A DNA stretch of 43,814 nucleotides, from IMG/VR virus record IMGVR_UViG_3300021437_000033, positions 1 to 43,814 of that record; one strand, written 5' to 3'. Under the pieces are notes generated by a model. It did no database searches. It was not told where the DNA came from and saw only the letters and a program-made list of their open reading frames with translations. A program made the translations under genes and the position numbers. Positions within the stretch are counted from its first letter, which is position 1. Each line of letters opens with the position of its first letter. This DNA comes from a virus. Shown piece after piece: positions 32,579 to 38,530 of this stretch.

Positions 32579-32592
32579 TGTATATAATTCCC
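32571..32592. promoter_or_regulatory. Second 22-bp palindromic site at the far end of the island
   Basis: Read on the minus strand it is GGGA-A-TTATATAC...A-G-TCCC and matches the site at 30974-30995 in 18 of 22 positions. CATTTAAT precedes it where CATTTTA precedes the first. It covers the stop codons of both converging genes. It is either an operator copy or an inverted terminal repeat of the transposase island. Confidence 0.6.
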
Positions 32593-33222
32593 ATTAAATG
32601 CCCCTGGCGTCTCTTGCGCAATGCGTACCAGCTTGGGCAGGCTCTTTTTGTGGCAACAATCACAGTTCCCTTGATGGTCTTTCAATCCCAAGTCGAACGG
32701 CTGCTTCTTCCACCAATCTAAAATTTCCCACTTTAGAGTTGGCCAGATATGCATAAGTGGATACATCACGCCGAGTTTTGGCTTTGATCTGCGCGGTTCA
32801 TCCAATCGAATGCCCTGCAAGATCTTGTAATCCTTCCAGCCGAGACCTTGAATAAAGCTACGGATAGGATTCGCTTTCAACTCCCGCGTGCAATGTAGAT
32901 AGTTCATGTTGGCGATGCCGTACTTCTGGATCACAGCCTCGAACGGCTCGCCGTGTCTGCTTGCTGTCGCATGGTCAACAATCTTGTGAGTACATCCAGT
33001 TCCGCGCTCGTTGACTACAGCTTCTACCCAAATAATTGGCAGGTTCCATTCTTCGGCGCAGCGGTGAACGAATAGCAGCGTTTCTTCACGCTCCTTGCCA
33101 GTGTTGGCGAAAACAACTATTAGCTCATTTGAATTAAACCAACCTTCCTCTAAGAGCTTCCATGTCATGTAAGCAGAAGATCGTCCACCTGAAAAGCTGA
33201 CCAAGAATCGCTCACTCCCCAT
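32575..33222 (-). CDS. PAPS-reductase-family (PP-loop ATP pyrophosphatase) protein
   Basis: 215 aa from ATG 33222 (GGTGGGGA upstream). PP-loop SFSGGRSSAYMT (9-20) with SGGxxS, TGKEREET (41-48), CTRELKANP (111-119), QGIRLDEPRR (136-145) and a CxCC cluster (187-190). The family activates substrates through adenylylation (PAPS reductase, DndC, tRNA/sulfur enzymes). In phages it may serve sulfur-containing base or backbone modification or host metabolism; the methyltransferase at 39.7 kb makes DNA modification plausible. The Cys cluster could bind metal. Confidence 0.8.
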   Translation of the reverse strand: MGSERFLVSFSGGRSSAYMTWKLLEEGWFNSNELIVVFANTGKEREETLLFVHRCAEEWNLPIIWVEAVVNERGTGCTHKIVDHATASRHGEPFEAVIQKYGIANMNYLHCTRELKANPIRSFIQGLGWKDYKILQGIRLDEPRRSKPKLGVMYPLMHIWPTLKWEILDWWKKQPFDLGLKDHQGNCDCCHKKSLPKLVRIAQETPGAFNGNYIH

Positions 33223-33529
33223 TCCCCACCTTCCCCTCCAGCTTTCGGAGCGCATCGTCTGCTGCATTATACGCCCTGTCAATTAGTGCATCACCTTCCT
33301 TATTCGAACTGCCGGGAAAGTACCTCAACTCAGCTTGGCATAGGCGCAGGGCTTCCACCAACTCTTCAATCACCGGCACCAGCTTGGCATGGTGAGCGGA
33401 GAGTTCGTCGGCGGCTTTCCGCATTCCCTCAACGTAATCTCTCTCCCAACTTGGCTCCATGCTCCCAATGGGTAACTTGCGCCATTTCTCCGCCAACCCC
33501 CCGTCCAGCAGCTTGGCTATGTCCATCAT
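33212..33529 (-). CDS. Helical hypothetical protein, 105 aa
   Basis: ATG 33529 (GGAGAAACC upstream; it overlaps the previous stop). An all-helical acidic protein: MMDIAKLLDGGLAEKWRKLP, then YVEGMRKAADELSAHHAKLV and EALRLCQAELRYF. Typical of early phage accessory proteins of unknown role. Confidence 0.55.
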   Translation of the reverse strand: MMDIAKLLDGGLAEKWRKLPIGSMEPSWERDYVEGMRKAADELSAHHAKLVPVIEELVEALRLCQAELRYFPGSSNKEGDALIDRAYNAADDALRKLEGKVGNGE

Positions 33530-34269
33530 GGTTTCTCCTTTGGCTGCGCTGCCCTGCCAGTCCCACCGCAGGCGGTGCAGCAACCAATGTCACCAGTGAG
33601 TGACTGCGTTGCGCCGAGAGCGCGGATGGCCTCGTGGATTTCCTTGTGTTTCTTCAGCATCAATTGGCGTTCTGGCCCGCCCCAATCGCCAATCGCATCG
33701 CTTACCGCATCTAATGCCATCTCCAGCCCCTTCTCGATCCCGCGCTGCTCGGCGGCCATGCTAATTTTACGTTCTCGTTTGTCCCACCAAGTACCATCTA
33801 CGCCAGCAAGTGCCCGTCCAGCATCCTCTACCGATGAATTCCCTTGCGGCGTATCCACAAAAACATTGGCACTGTTAGTGCGAACGATAGAGCCCCGTAG
33901 AACGCCATCACTTTGAGAAGCAGCAGCATTTTTCCCTCCTTGCCGTCCAACATCGGCTTGGGCTGGCTGCCACATCGATTGAATCGCACGGCGGACAATC
34001 GTACGTACTTCGGACCATTGTTCAGCCGTCCAATCGCTGCCAAAAAAATCTAAGTCCACACTTAGCCATCGTTCGAAGCGTCCTGCCGCTTTATCCAACC
34101 AAGCATCAGCGGCGTTGAATAGATTCGCCACCAATTCCGTCACTTGCCCCGGAGCGGATGCGGGGAGCACGCGAGCGCAAATATCGCAATCCTCATGGAA
34201 ATAGATTCGATGCTTTCTGCATACGCGGATTAGGTCCTGCCCCGCTTCTAGCTTCGTTTGTTCGCTCAT
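33526..34269 (-). CDS. Hypothetical early protein, 247 aa, CxxC ends
   Basis: The N-terminus contains CRKHRIYFHEDCDIC (about 17-31), a zinc-like knuckle. A helical middle follows (VANLFNAADAWLDKAAGRFE), then a low-complexity linker (about 108-160), and a C-terminus with CCTACGGTG. A separate short frame with its own strong ribosome site lies inside the linker (33828-33929). Coupled to the 84-aa gene by overlap. Confidence 0.55.
   Translation of the reverse strand: MSEQTKLEAGQDLIRVCRKHRIYFHEDCDICARVLPASAPGQVTELVANLFNAADAWLDKAAGRFERWLSVDLDFFGSDWTAEQWSEVRTIVRRAIQSMWQPAQADVGRQGGKNAAASQSDGVLRGSIVRTNSANVFVDTPQGNSSVEDAGRALAGVDGTWWDKRERKISMAAEQRGIEKGLEMALDAVSDAIGDWGGPERQLMLKKHKEIHEAIRALGATQSLTGDIGCCTACGGTGRAAQPKEKP
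33828..33929 (-). CDS. Nested 33-aa membrane peptide within the 247-aa gene
   Basis: ATG 33929 with AAGGAGGG 4 bp upstream, one of the strongest ribosome sites in the window, in a different frame from its host gene. Encodes MLLLLKVMAFYGALSFALTV followed by PMFLWIRRKGIHR: a full membrane span with basic end (inside-positive). It lies exactly where the host protein becomes low-complexity. Confidence 0.5.
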   Translation of the reverse strand: MLLLLKVMAFYGALSFALTVPMFLWIRRKGIHR

Positions 34270-34520
34270 GGCTTCACACTCTCATCGAGGACTTCTTTCG
34301 GCAATGGCGCGAATAGCTCCTTCCGCCTTTGTTCTAATTCCTTGTTTCGGCGTTCATATCCCCGCTTCTCGGCAACCTTGCGCTCCGCCTCCTTCAACGT
34401 GCGTGCGCGGCGCAGGGCAACAATAATCCGTTCCTTTATGTGGAATGGTCTCTTCTGCTCAAGACGGAGAAGTCTTTCCGTTGTCCGTTCCGCCCAATCC
34501 GGCTTGTGCTTTTGCGTCAT
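34266..34520 (-). CDS. Basic coiled-coil protein, 84 aa
   Basis: Almost wholly charged helix (ERTTERLLRLEQKRPFHIKE; RTLKEAERKVAEKRGYERRN). Possible nucleic-acid-binding or assembly protein. Overlaps both neighbours by 4 bases. Confidence 0.6.
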   Translation of the reverse strand: MTQKHKPDWAERTTERLLRLEQKRPFHIKERIIVALRRARTLKEAERKVAEKRGYERRNKELEQRRKELFAPLPKEVLDESVKP

Positions 34521-34714
34521 AGGCGCACCGTCAAATTCGCAGCCCTACACCGTTGGCACTTGAGTTTCACTTTCGAGAGCGGAACGCCCTGACGGATCAA
34601 TAACGCCTCTATGTCGCCGCAATTTGGACATTCCCCGGTTGCGCTGTAGGCATTTTCCGGCCATTCGTCGCCGAAGCGCACTTTGAAACCCACTTTCATT
34701 TGTTCAGTCATCAC
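34517..34714 (-). CDS. Small zinc-ribbon protein, 65 aa
   Basis: Two CxxC knuckles, CPNC (about 29-32) and CQRC (about 53-56), separated by about 20 residues, with VRFGDEWPENAYSATGECPN before. A classic small zinc ribbon; target unknown. Coupled by 4-base overlaps. Confidence 0.65.
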   Translation of the reverse strand: MMTEQMKVGFKVRFGDEWPENAYSATGECPNCGDIEALLIRQGVPLSKVKLKCQRCRAANLTVRL

Positions 34715-34896
34715 TCAGCCCCTTTCTCGCGGCCCATCAGAAGGATGCTCACGTGTCTCTGTTCGTTTTTTTGTCCACAACGCACACAGAATCCAATCTC
34801 GAATTTATGCTCAGGCCAGCGGCAGCGCATTTCAATCCAGTCACCCTTGCCAAAATTTTCAAGCAGTATGCGATGTTTAGGACAAACGGCCATCAC
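34711..34896 (-). CDS. Small Cys protein, 61 aa
   Basis: MMAVCPKHRILLENFGKGDW followed by MRCRWPEHKFEIGFCVRCGQ. CPKH and CVRC suggest one zinc site. Overlaps the 65-aa gene. Unknown function. Confidence 0.6.
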   Translation of the reverse strand: MMAVCPKHRILLENFGKGDWIEMRCRWPEHKFEIGFCVRCGQKNEQRHVSILLMGREKGAE

Positions 34897-34911
34897 GCTC
34901 CTCCGCGCTCG

Positions 34912-35082
34912 CTAGGCTGCTCTCCGCAATGCGCGGAGTTGCTTCGCTAAACAAATATGCTCACGCTTTCTTCCTGCTTGATCTTGGATATTCCAACTCA
35001 ATCGGTGAGCGGCATCGAGTTGTGCCCGGATTTTTCTCCATAAATAGTCGCGCACTTTTTCGCGTTCAGTTCGGCGTCTCAT
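34912..35082 (-). CDS. Small basic helical protein, 56 aa
   Basis: ATG 35082 preceded by AAAGGAGCAACAA, an excellent ribosome site. Reads MRRRTEREKVRDYLWRKIRA then QLDAAHRLSWNIQDQAGRKR and a basic tail. Likely nucleic-acid-interacting; no family recognised. Confidence 0.65.
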   Translation of the reverse strand: MRRRTEREKVRDYLWRKIRAQLDAAHRLSWNIQDQAGRKREHICLAKQLRALRRAA

Positions 35083-35155
35083 TTGTTGCTCCTTTCCGTC
35101 CCGCCTGTCAGGGGCGCTCGCTCGTTAGCTGCAAGCCCACGCGCCAGCTTCCGGG

Positions 35156-35215
35156 CTACTGCGCTAAAGAACGGCACATACATGGATTACATTTACATTG
35201 TGGACATGCACTCAC
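35156..35215 (-). CDS. Candidate 19-aa Cys-rich micropeptide
   Basis: GTG start gives MSACPQCKCNPCMCRSLAQ: five Cys within eleven residues. AAGGA lies 12 bp upstream, which is rather far. Could be a metal-binding peptide or chance. The rest of 35083-35249 shows no other convincing gene. Confidence 0.3.
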   Translation of the reverse strand: MSACPQCKCNPCMCRSLAQ

Positions 35216-35249
35216 TGAGCATCACCGTCCTTCCTCGCGCTGATGGCGC

Positions 35250-35432
35250 TCACTTGCTCGCATCGTAACGGACGACGCGATACTTGATTCCTTTCAAGGC
35301 AGGTTTGGCTTCGCGCGATCTGCGCTCTTTCCACGCTTCTCTGATATGCAAGAACCCTACGCCACCAGCGGCTACCACCCAACCGAGTCTGTCGTTTAGT
35401 AACTCTACCACCCACACGCTCCGTCGCTTCAT
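35250..35432 (-). CDS. Hypothetical protein, 60 aa
   Basis: MKRRSVWVVELLNDRLGWVV AAGGVGFLHIREAWKERR and a basic end. Begins like a short beta hairpin, then an amphipathic helix. ATG 35432 has GAGGTGAG 6 bp upstream; that site is also the end of the frameshifted gene before it. Confidence 0.55.
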   Translation of the reverse strand: MKRRSVWVVELLNDRLGWVVAAGGVGFLHIREAWKERRSREAKPALKGIKYRVVRYDASK

Positions 35433-35435
35433 CAC

Positions 35436-35634
35436 TCACCTCGTTGACACTTCTCGTAACTGGCTCTTGCCGCACTCTTCACACTCACGGCGCTGGACTT
35501 CGTACTTGCCGACCGTGCGCTGTTCCTCCGGGGGCAACGAAACGCCCGTCAGTGGGTCGTGGGAGCGGAGTAAGTCCCCGCTAGATTGCAGCGTCCATTT
35601 CCCCCCACTTATGATTCCACGGCCAACAAGTCAT
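35436..35634 (-). pseudogene. Zinc-motif protein interrupted by a frameshift at a run of six G
   Basis: Frame 1 from ATG 35634 (GGAG 7 bp upstream) reads MTCWPWNHKWG. After GGGGGG (35601-35606) the sensible sequence continues in the +1 frame: KWTLQSSGDLLRSHDPLTGV ... ECEECGKSQLREVSTR, ending at 35436. Removing one G would join both parts into a coherent 65-aa protein with an N-terminal WNHKW and a CxxC. It may be a mutation, a slippage-regulated gene, or a homopolymer assembly error. Confidence 0.55.
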
Positions 35635-35900
35635 TGCTCATCTCCAAGGGTTGTCAGTGCGATGCTCGCTACTCTATTGAGCACGTGACGTTGACATTCA
35701 GGTTTCCAGTGTCTCGCTGTTGCATTGAGATTAAACTGTTGGCCTCGCCCGCCATCGTTGCGAGCACCGCACTCACAGCCCTGAATGTGGCCCGGCTGGC
35801 TGGCTGCGCGGCTTTTCGCACGGACGCCCAGCTATACAGCAACGCTCGACGCTACCCGTGAGACAACCAACCGGGCCTTTCGCGGTAGACAGCGATGCAC
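35631..35900 (-). pseudogene. Frame broken by an amber codon, CxC/H motif
   Basis: From GTG 35900 the frame runs 22 codons (MHRCLPRKARLVVSRVASSV) to TAG at 35832. It then stays open to TGA 35631, reading GCECGARNDGG, ATARHWKPECQRHV and ending in an overlap (ATGA) with the next ATG. The downstream half looks coding but has no start of its own. The whole may be one gene with an in-frame stop. An alternative frame (begins MSAVLATMAGEAN) competes; confidence is low. Confidence 0.3.
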
Positions 35901-35908
35901 CGCGAAAC

Positions 35909-36283
35909 TCAATTTCTCTTCTCCGGCCACGGCACTCGTCTATCCAATAGCGAGTGATGGGGCCGACACAATGCTTGTAGAGCACTTAAGTTGTCATCCC
36001 GCCGCTTCGAGCGCAAAGTTGTATGATGTGGGTCTGCGCAGGATTCCCGGCACCGTATCCCGCCAGCGATATATTCGCATTGCCCTCCGCACCGTTCCCA
36101 GAGTTCTTCTTTGCGCTTTTTCCAGTCTGCTCCATGCAAGACTTCTGACCCATCGCGCCTGCAAAATGTCCTCGGGTCAGTGTAGCCCCGAATCGCTTTC
36201 AAATCTTCTGCTCGGTCGCTGCATCTACAGCCCCTACTGACCGTTCGTTTAGGTTTCGGAAACTTGAGACAGACTGGTACCAT
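35909..36283 (-). CDS. HNH nuclease, 124 aa
   Basis: Basic N-terminus (KFPKPKRTVSRGCRCSDRAE). HNH centre: CGGQCEYIAGGIRCRESCADPHHTTLRSK with ALCRPHHSLLD after it (about 65-115). Paired Cys plus HH and HH match small phage HNH nucleases, sometimes needed for packaging or found as free homing enzymes. Overlaps the 55-aa Cys gene by 35 bases. Confidence 0.75.
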   Translation of the reverse strand: MVPVCLKFPKPKRTVSRGCRCSDRAEDLKAIRGYTDPRTFCRRDGSEVLHGADWKKRKEELWERCGGQCEYIAGGIRCRESCADPHHTTLRSKRRDDNLSALQALCRPHHSLLDRRVPWPEKRN

Positions 36284-36416
36284 GTTTTCTCCGCCATTCC
36301 TGAAATCCTATCTTTTTGCAAATTCGACATTGGTTCTCTCTCCGCGTCCGGCACTTCCCGCACAAGCAGCGTGGGCTGTGCTTTCCAGAATCATCGAGAA
36401 TGGGCTTGCCTTTCAT
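36249..36416 (-). CDS. Small Cys protein with GKHSPRCLC motif, 55 aa
   Basis: From the ATG overlapping the upstream stop: MKGKPILDDSGKHSPRCLCG KCRTRRENQC, followed by RICKKIGFQEWRRKHG. The first 30 residues are paralogous to the 30-aa protein at 37389-37481, with an added Cys/His-containing helix. Probably binds zinc and nucleic acid. Confidence 0.65.
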   Translation of the reverse strand: MKGKPILDDSGKHSPRCLCGKCRTRRENQCRICKKIGFQEWRRKHGTSLSQVSET

Positions 36417-36757
36417 GCTATGCACCGCTGGGTGGGCACTTGCCCGCGATACAAATGCTCCGCGAGGAATGCTTTTGCCCTGCCGTTGAGAACGTCCTCT
36501 GTCGTGAATCGGAGCAGCCGCCAGCCAAGCATCGTTCCCTGATTCGCCTTGTCGCAATCGGCTTGATACCCTGTGCCGCGTGTGTGCCGCCCCGCAGACC
36601 ATGTGCTGCCCATGATTTCTATGGCGATGCGATGGTCCGTCAGCGCGAAATCCCAGCGCCAGCGGCGAGACTCATGGAAGCGAACCTCCGTCTCGAAGGC
36701 CAGCTTGAGTTCTCGGAGATGCTTCGCCAAAAGAATCTCAGGTGCGCTCTTGCTCAC
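36413..36757 (-). CDS. PD-(D/E)XK-type endonuclease (Vsr/DUF559-like)
   Basis: 114 aa. SAPEILLAKHLRELKLAFET (4-23), RWRWDFALTDHRIAIEIMGS (32-51) with D36 and E47 as metal ligands, GRHTRGTGYQADCDKANQGT (56-75), and GWRLLRFTTEDVLNG (78-92). This is the usual layout of small phage nucleases near replication genes, possibly branch-specific. EIMG replaces the more usual EIDG. GTG start with AGGTGA upstream. Confidence 0.75.
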   Translation of the reverse strand: MSKSAPEILLAKHLRELKLAFETEVRFHESRRWRWDFALTDHRIAIEIMGSTWSAGRHTRGTGYQADCDKANQGTMLGWRLLRFTTEDVLNGRAKAFLAEHLYRGQVPTQRCIA

Positions 36758-36767
36758 GTAACTTCAC

Positions 36768-36854
36768 CTAGTTTCTTTCCATTTTCGCGCATTCAGCTCC
36801 GGCGGTCGTTGATGACTGTGGGGCTGGGCATCTTACTTTGCTTTCTTCGTTCAT
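36768..36854 (-). CDS. 28-aa peptide
   Basis: ATG 36854 with AAAGGAGAAAC just upstream, a strong ribosome site. MNEESKVRCPAPQSSTTAGA then ECAKMERN. A second frame inside (MPSPTVINDRRS, starting about 36837) looks like the start of another phage peptide; which of the two is translated is unclear. Confidence 0.45.
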   Translation of the reverse strand: MNEESKVRCPAPQSSTTAGAECAKMERN

Positions 36855-36866
36855 CGTTTCTCCTTT

Positions 36867-36995
36867 TTAGTTTCTATCCGCTGACACTTGGTCAGGTGGG
36901 TTACATCTAATAAACTCTTGCATGGCCTTCACCATGTAGGCTCGCTGCGCATTGCTAATCCAAGTGAATTCTGGCCCGTCGAACGAGAAAATCAT
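36867..36995 (-). CDS. Hypothetical protein, 42 aa
   Basis: MIFSFDGPEFTWISNAQRAY MVKAMQEFIRCNPPDQVSAD RN: a short beta start followed by a helix. AGGG lies upstream. Tight spacing with neighbours (12 bp each side) supports a gene. Confidence 0.55.
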   Translation of the reverse strand: MIFSFDGPEFTWISNAQRAYMVKAMQEFIRCNPPDQVSADRN

Positions 36996-37007
36996 CAGCG
37001 CAAAGCC

Positions 37008-37121
37008 CTACTTCTCATCACACTTCTGCCCGAATCGCTCGAACGCGCGACCGAGCGCAGCGGCAATATCGCTTCCACATGCTTCCATAGCCCGGAGCCG
37101 TTCTCCGTCCATTTCTCTCAT
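37008..37121 (-). CDS. Hypothetical protein, 37 aa
   Basis: ATG 37121 with GGGGGAAGG upstream. MREMDGERLRAMEACGSDIA AALGRAFERFGQKCDEK: one amphipathic helix with two Cys. A 13-codon leader (MSDGILVREGGRR), starting in GTGA overlap with the previous stop, ends in ATGA overlap with this start and may couple translation. Confidence 0.55.
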   Translation of the reverse strand: MREMDGERLRAMEACGSDIAAALGRAFERFGQKCDEK

Positions 37122-37155
37122 CGCCTTCCCCCTTCCCGCACTAGAATCCCGTCGC

Positions 37156-37392
37156 TCACAACTGGCTCAAGTACCGATGGCCCAATTTCTCCTGCCGCAT
37201 CCGGTAGTTCGTCGGCAAGCACTGTTCCGTCCCTGCTTCCACCCACGGGCAGCCTTTGCGCGGGCAGCGCCACACAATTCGCGTTGCTCGCCGCGCACAG
37301 TCTGCTTGTCCATACCGGCTGCCTGTAAACGGCACGCGCTCCTCATGGGCTACCATGCGACAGGAATGAATCCGACAGTGTGGAACTTTCAC
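37156..37392 (-). CDS. Cys/His-rich small protein, 78 aa
   Basis: A GTG start in GTGA overlap with the 30-aa gene. VKVPHCRIHSCRMVAHEERV, then YGQADCARRATRIVWRCPRK GCPWVEAGTEQC. Six Cys and several His suggest zinc binding (CPRKGC knuckle). Position between initiator and nuclease genes suggests a DNA-related role. Confidence 0.6.
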   Translation of the reverse strand: MKVPHCRIHSCRMVAHEERVPFTGSRYGQADCARRATRIVWRCPRKGCPWVEAGTEQCLPTNYRMRQEKLGHRYLSQL

Positions 37393-37481
37393 GGCTGCCT
37401 CTCTCGCCGCGCCCGGCAAGTCACACACAAACACTTTGGAGAGTGCTTGCCGTTCTTGTCGAGCAAAGGTCTGCCTTTCAC
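37389..37481 (-). CDS. 30-aa GKHSPKCLC peptide
   Basis: GTG 37481 overlaps the initiator's stop. MKGRPLLDKNGKHSPKCLCV TCRARRERQP: a CxCxxC knuckle with a basic end. Closely related to the first 30 residues of the protein at 36249-36416; both match KG(R/K)PxLDxxGKHSP(K/R)CLCxxCRxRRE. Confidence 0.65.
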   Translation of the reverse strand: MKGRPLLDKNGKHSPKCLCVTCRARRERQP

Positions 37482-38227
37482 AGCCGCGTCACCTTGTAGG
37501 CTTGCTGCGCCTCTATCTTTTCGATCTCGCGCTTGTGCGCGAAAAATCGCCCCGGCACTTTTACCTTGGCCCGCTGGCATAGCTCGATTGTTCGCTCCAT
37601 CGCATCCGCCCATGAATCACTCCCTTTGTGCCGGGCAAACTCAGCCGACCAGTAGGCTCTGAAGGTTTTGCTTCCGAATGGTTCACAACCAATCGCTTGA
37701 AACGCGAGGGAGGTGGTGGCGGCCTCCGCCGCCTCTACTTCTACTTCTCCCTCTACTTCTCCCTCTATCGCGCACCTTTCCGTGTTTTCCGTAGTAACTT
37801 TAGGTGTAACTTTAGGTGTAACTTTAGCCGCACCTTTTCGTGTCTTGCGTTGCCGCATGTACTCAGACTGGTACCGTTCCCAACTGAGAATCCTGACGAC
37901 ATAGAGCGCAGGTTCCTCTCTCCGGGTCATTATCACTTCTACTTTTCCTTGTGACTGGAAAAGATTCAGTGTCTCCAAAACGTTCACCGACGGGTCACCC
38001 AGAATGCCCTCATACCGCGACACCGGATAGCCGAAAAACCCATTGTTTTCGCTGTTTGCGCAGATAACACCAGGCACCCGCGAACGGCCAGCCAGGGTCA
38101 AAAGGTCAACCCAGAAGGCCCGCTGCGCGCCGGTCATCTCGTAGCGAGTGCTTCCGTCAAGCCACTCCCCCACCCAAAGTTTGACCCAACTCCTGCCCTT
38201 AGACCTATAGGTTGACGGTGCGCTCAT
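37478..38227 (-). CDS. Replication initiator / replisome-organiser-like protein
   Basis: 249 aa from ATG 38227. N-terminal winged-helix region (about 10-120): KLWVGEWLDGSTRYEMTGAQ RAFWVDLLTLAGRSRVPG and LYVVRILSWERYQSEYMRQR, as in phage replication organisers (DnaD/O-like). A linker of short repeats (KVTPKVTPKVTT, EGEVEGEVEVEA) follows. The C-terminal helical domain (about 175-249; FRAYWSAEFARHK) could contact the host helicase or loader. Iteron-like DNA repeats lie within the gene. The leaderless promoter sits directly upstream. Confidence 0.7.
   Translation of the reverse strand: MSAPSTYRSKGRSWVKLWVGEWLDGSTRYEMTGAQRAFWVDLLTLAGRSRVPGVICANSENNGFFGYPVSRYEGILGDPSVNVLETLNLFQSQGKVEVIMTRREEPALYVVRILSWERYQSEYMRQRKTRKGAAKVTPKVTPKVTTENTERCAIEGEVEGEVEVEAAEAATTSLAFQAIGCEPFGSKTFRAYWSAEFARHKGSDSWADAMERTIELCQRAKVKVPGRFFAHKREIEKIEAQQAYKVTRL
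37794..37829. repeat. Three 12-bp iteron-like repeats inside the initiator gene
   Basis: GTAACTTTAGGT occurs at 37794-37805 and 37806-37817, with a third 10/12 copy at 37818-37829. A second tandem pair, CTACTTCTCCCT, lies at 37741-37764. They encode the linker repeats. Lambda's origin lies within its initiator gene O in the same way, so this is the best origin candidate in the window. Confidence 0.5.
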
Positions 38228-38234
38228 TGTGCGC

Positions 38235-38264
38235 ATATTACCTATTTAGTGACGCGAAAGTCAA
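38235..38264 (-). promoter_or_regulatory. Promoter of the replication operon, leaderless start
   Basis: Minus strand: -35 TTGACT (38264-38259), 18-bp spacer, -10 TAATAT (38240-38235), then GCGCACA and the ATG at 38227. Expected transcription start is at the ATG. AATATGCGCACAATGA here matches the HTH-operon promoter in 14 of 16 positions. Confidence 0.75.
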
Positions 38265-38276
38265 GCGAAAAAATGT

Positions 38277-38288
38277 ACTAGTACTAGT
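38277..38288. promoter_or_regulatory. Perfect 12-bp palindrome upstream of the replication promoter
   Basis: ACTAGTACTAGT, 12 bp upstream of the -35. Its core AGTACTAG also occurs at 1510-1517 upstream of the HTH-operon promoter. Candidate operator, possibly for the HTH protein at 1226-1444. Confidence 0.5.
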
Positions 38289-38305
38289 CATTACTCTTAC
38301 GTCGC

Positions 38306-38530
38306 TCATGCCGCCGTTTCCTTTCGCTGCTCATCTAGCAAGCGGTACGTGCAAATCCTAGTCTTACCCCGCCACTGCTCGGACATCTCGATCTCGTAGC
38401 CTTGCTTGCGTAGCTCGAAAATCCTGCGAGTCACAGACAAGATATTTAGCTCTGGGCCGATCTGCCAGGTCGTAGCCGGGCCGCGCTGCAAGCGTTCCAG
38501 GATACGGGCGGATTGGGATTGGCGAGTCAC
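38306..38530 (-). CDS. Winged-helix protein, 74 aa
   Basis: A GTG start (GGAGG 6 bp upstream; GTGA overlap with the membrane-peptide gene). TRQSQSARILERLQRGPATT WQIGPELNILSVTRRIFELR is a wHTH (about 8-50), followed by the wing GYEIEMSEQWRGKTRICTYR. Common in phage early regions as a regulator or DNA-binding factor. An upstream ATG (38548) lacks a ribosome site. Confidence 0.7.
   Translation of the reverse strand: MTRQSQSARILERLQRGPATTWQIGPELNILSVTRRIFELRKQGYEIEMSEQWRGKTRICTYRLLDEQRKETAA

Noticed and set aside
31012-32600. 8-bp target duplication around the island
   Set aside because: Sequences outside the candidate ends (AACGGTGA or ACATTTTA versus ATTAAATG) do not match as direct repeats, so recent transposition is not shown.
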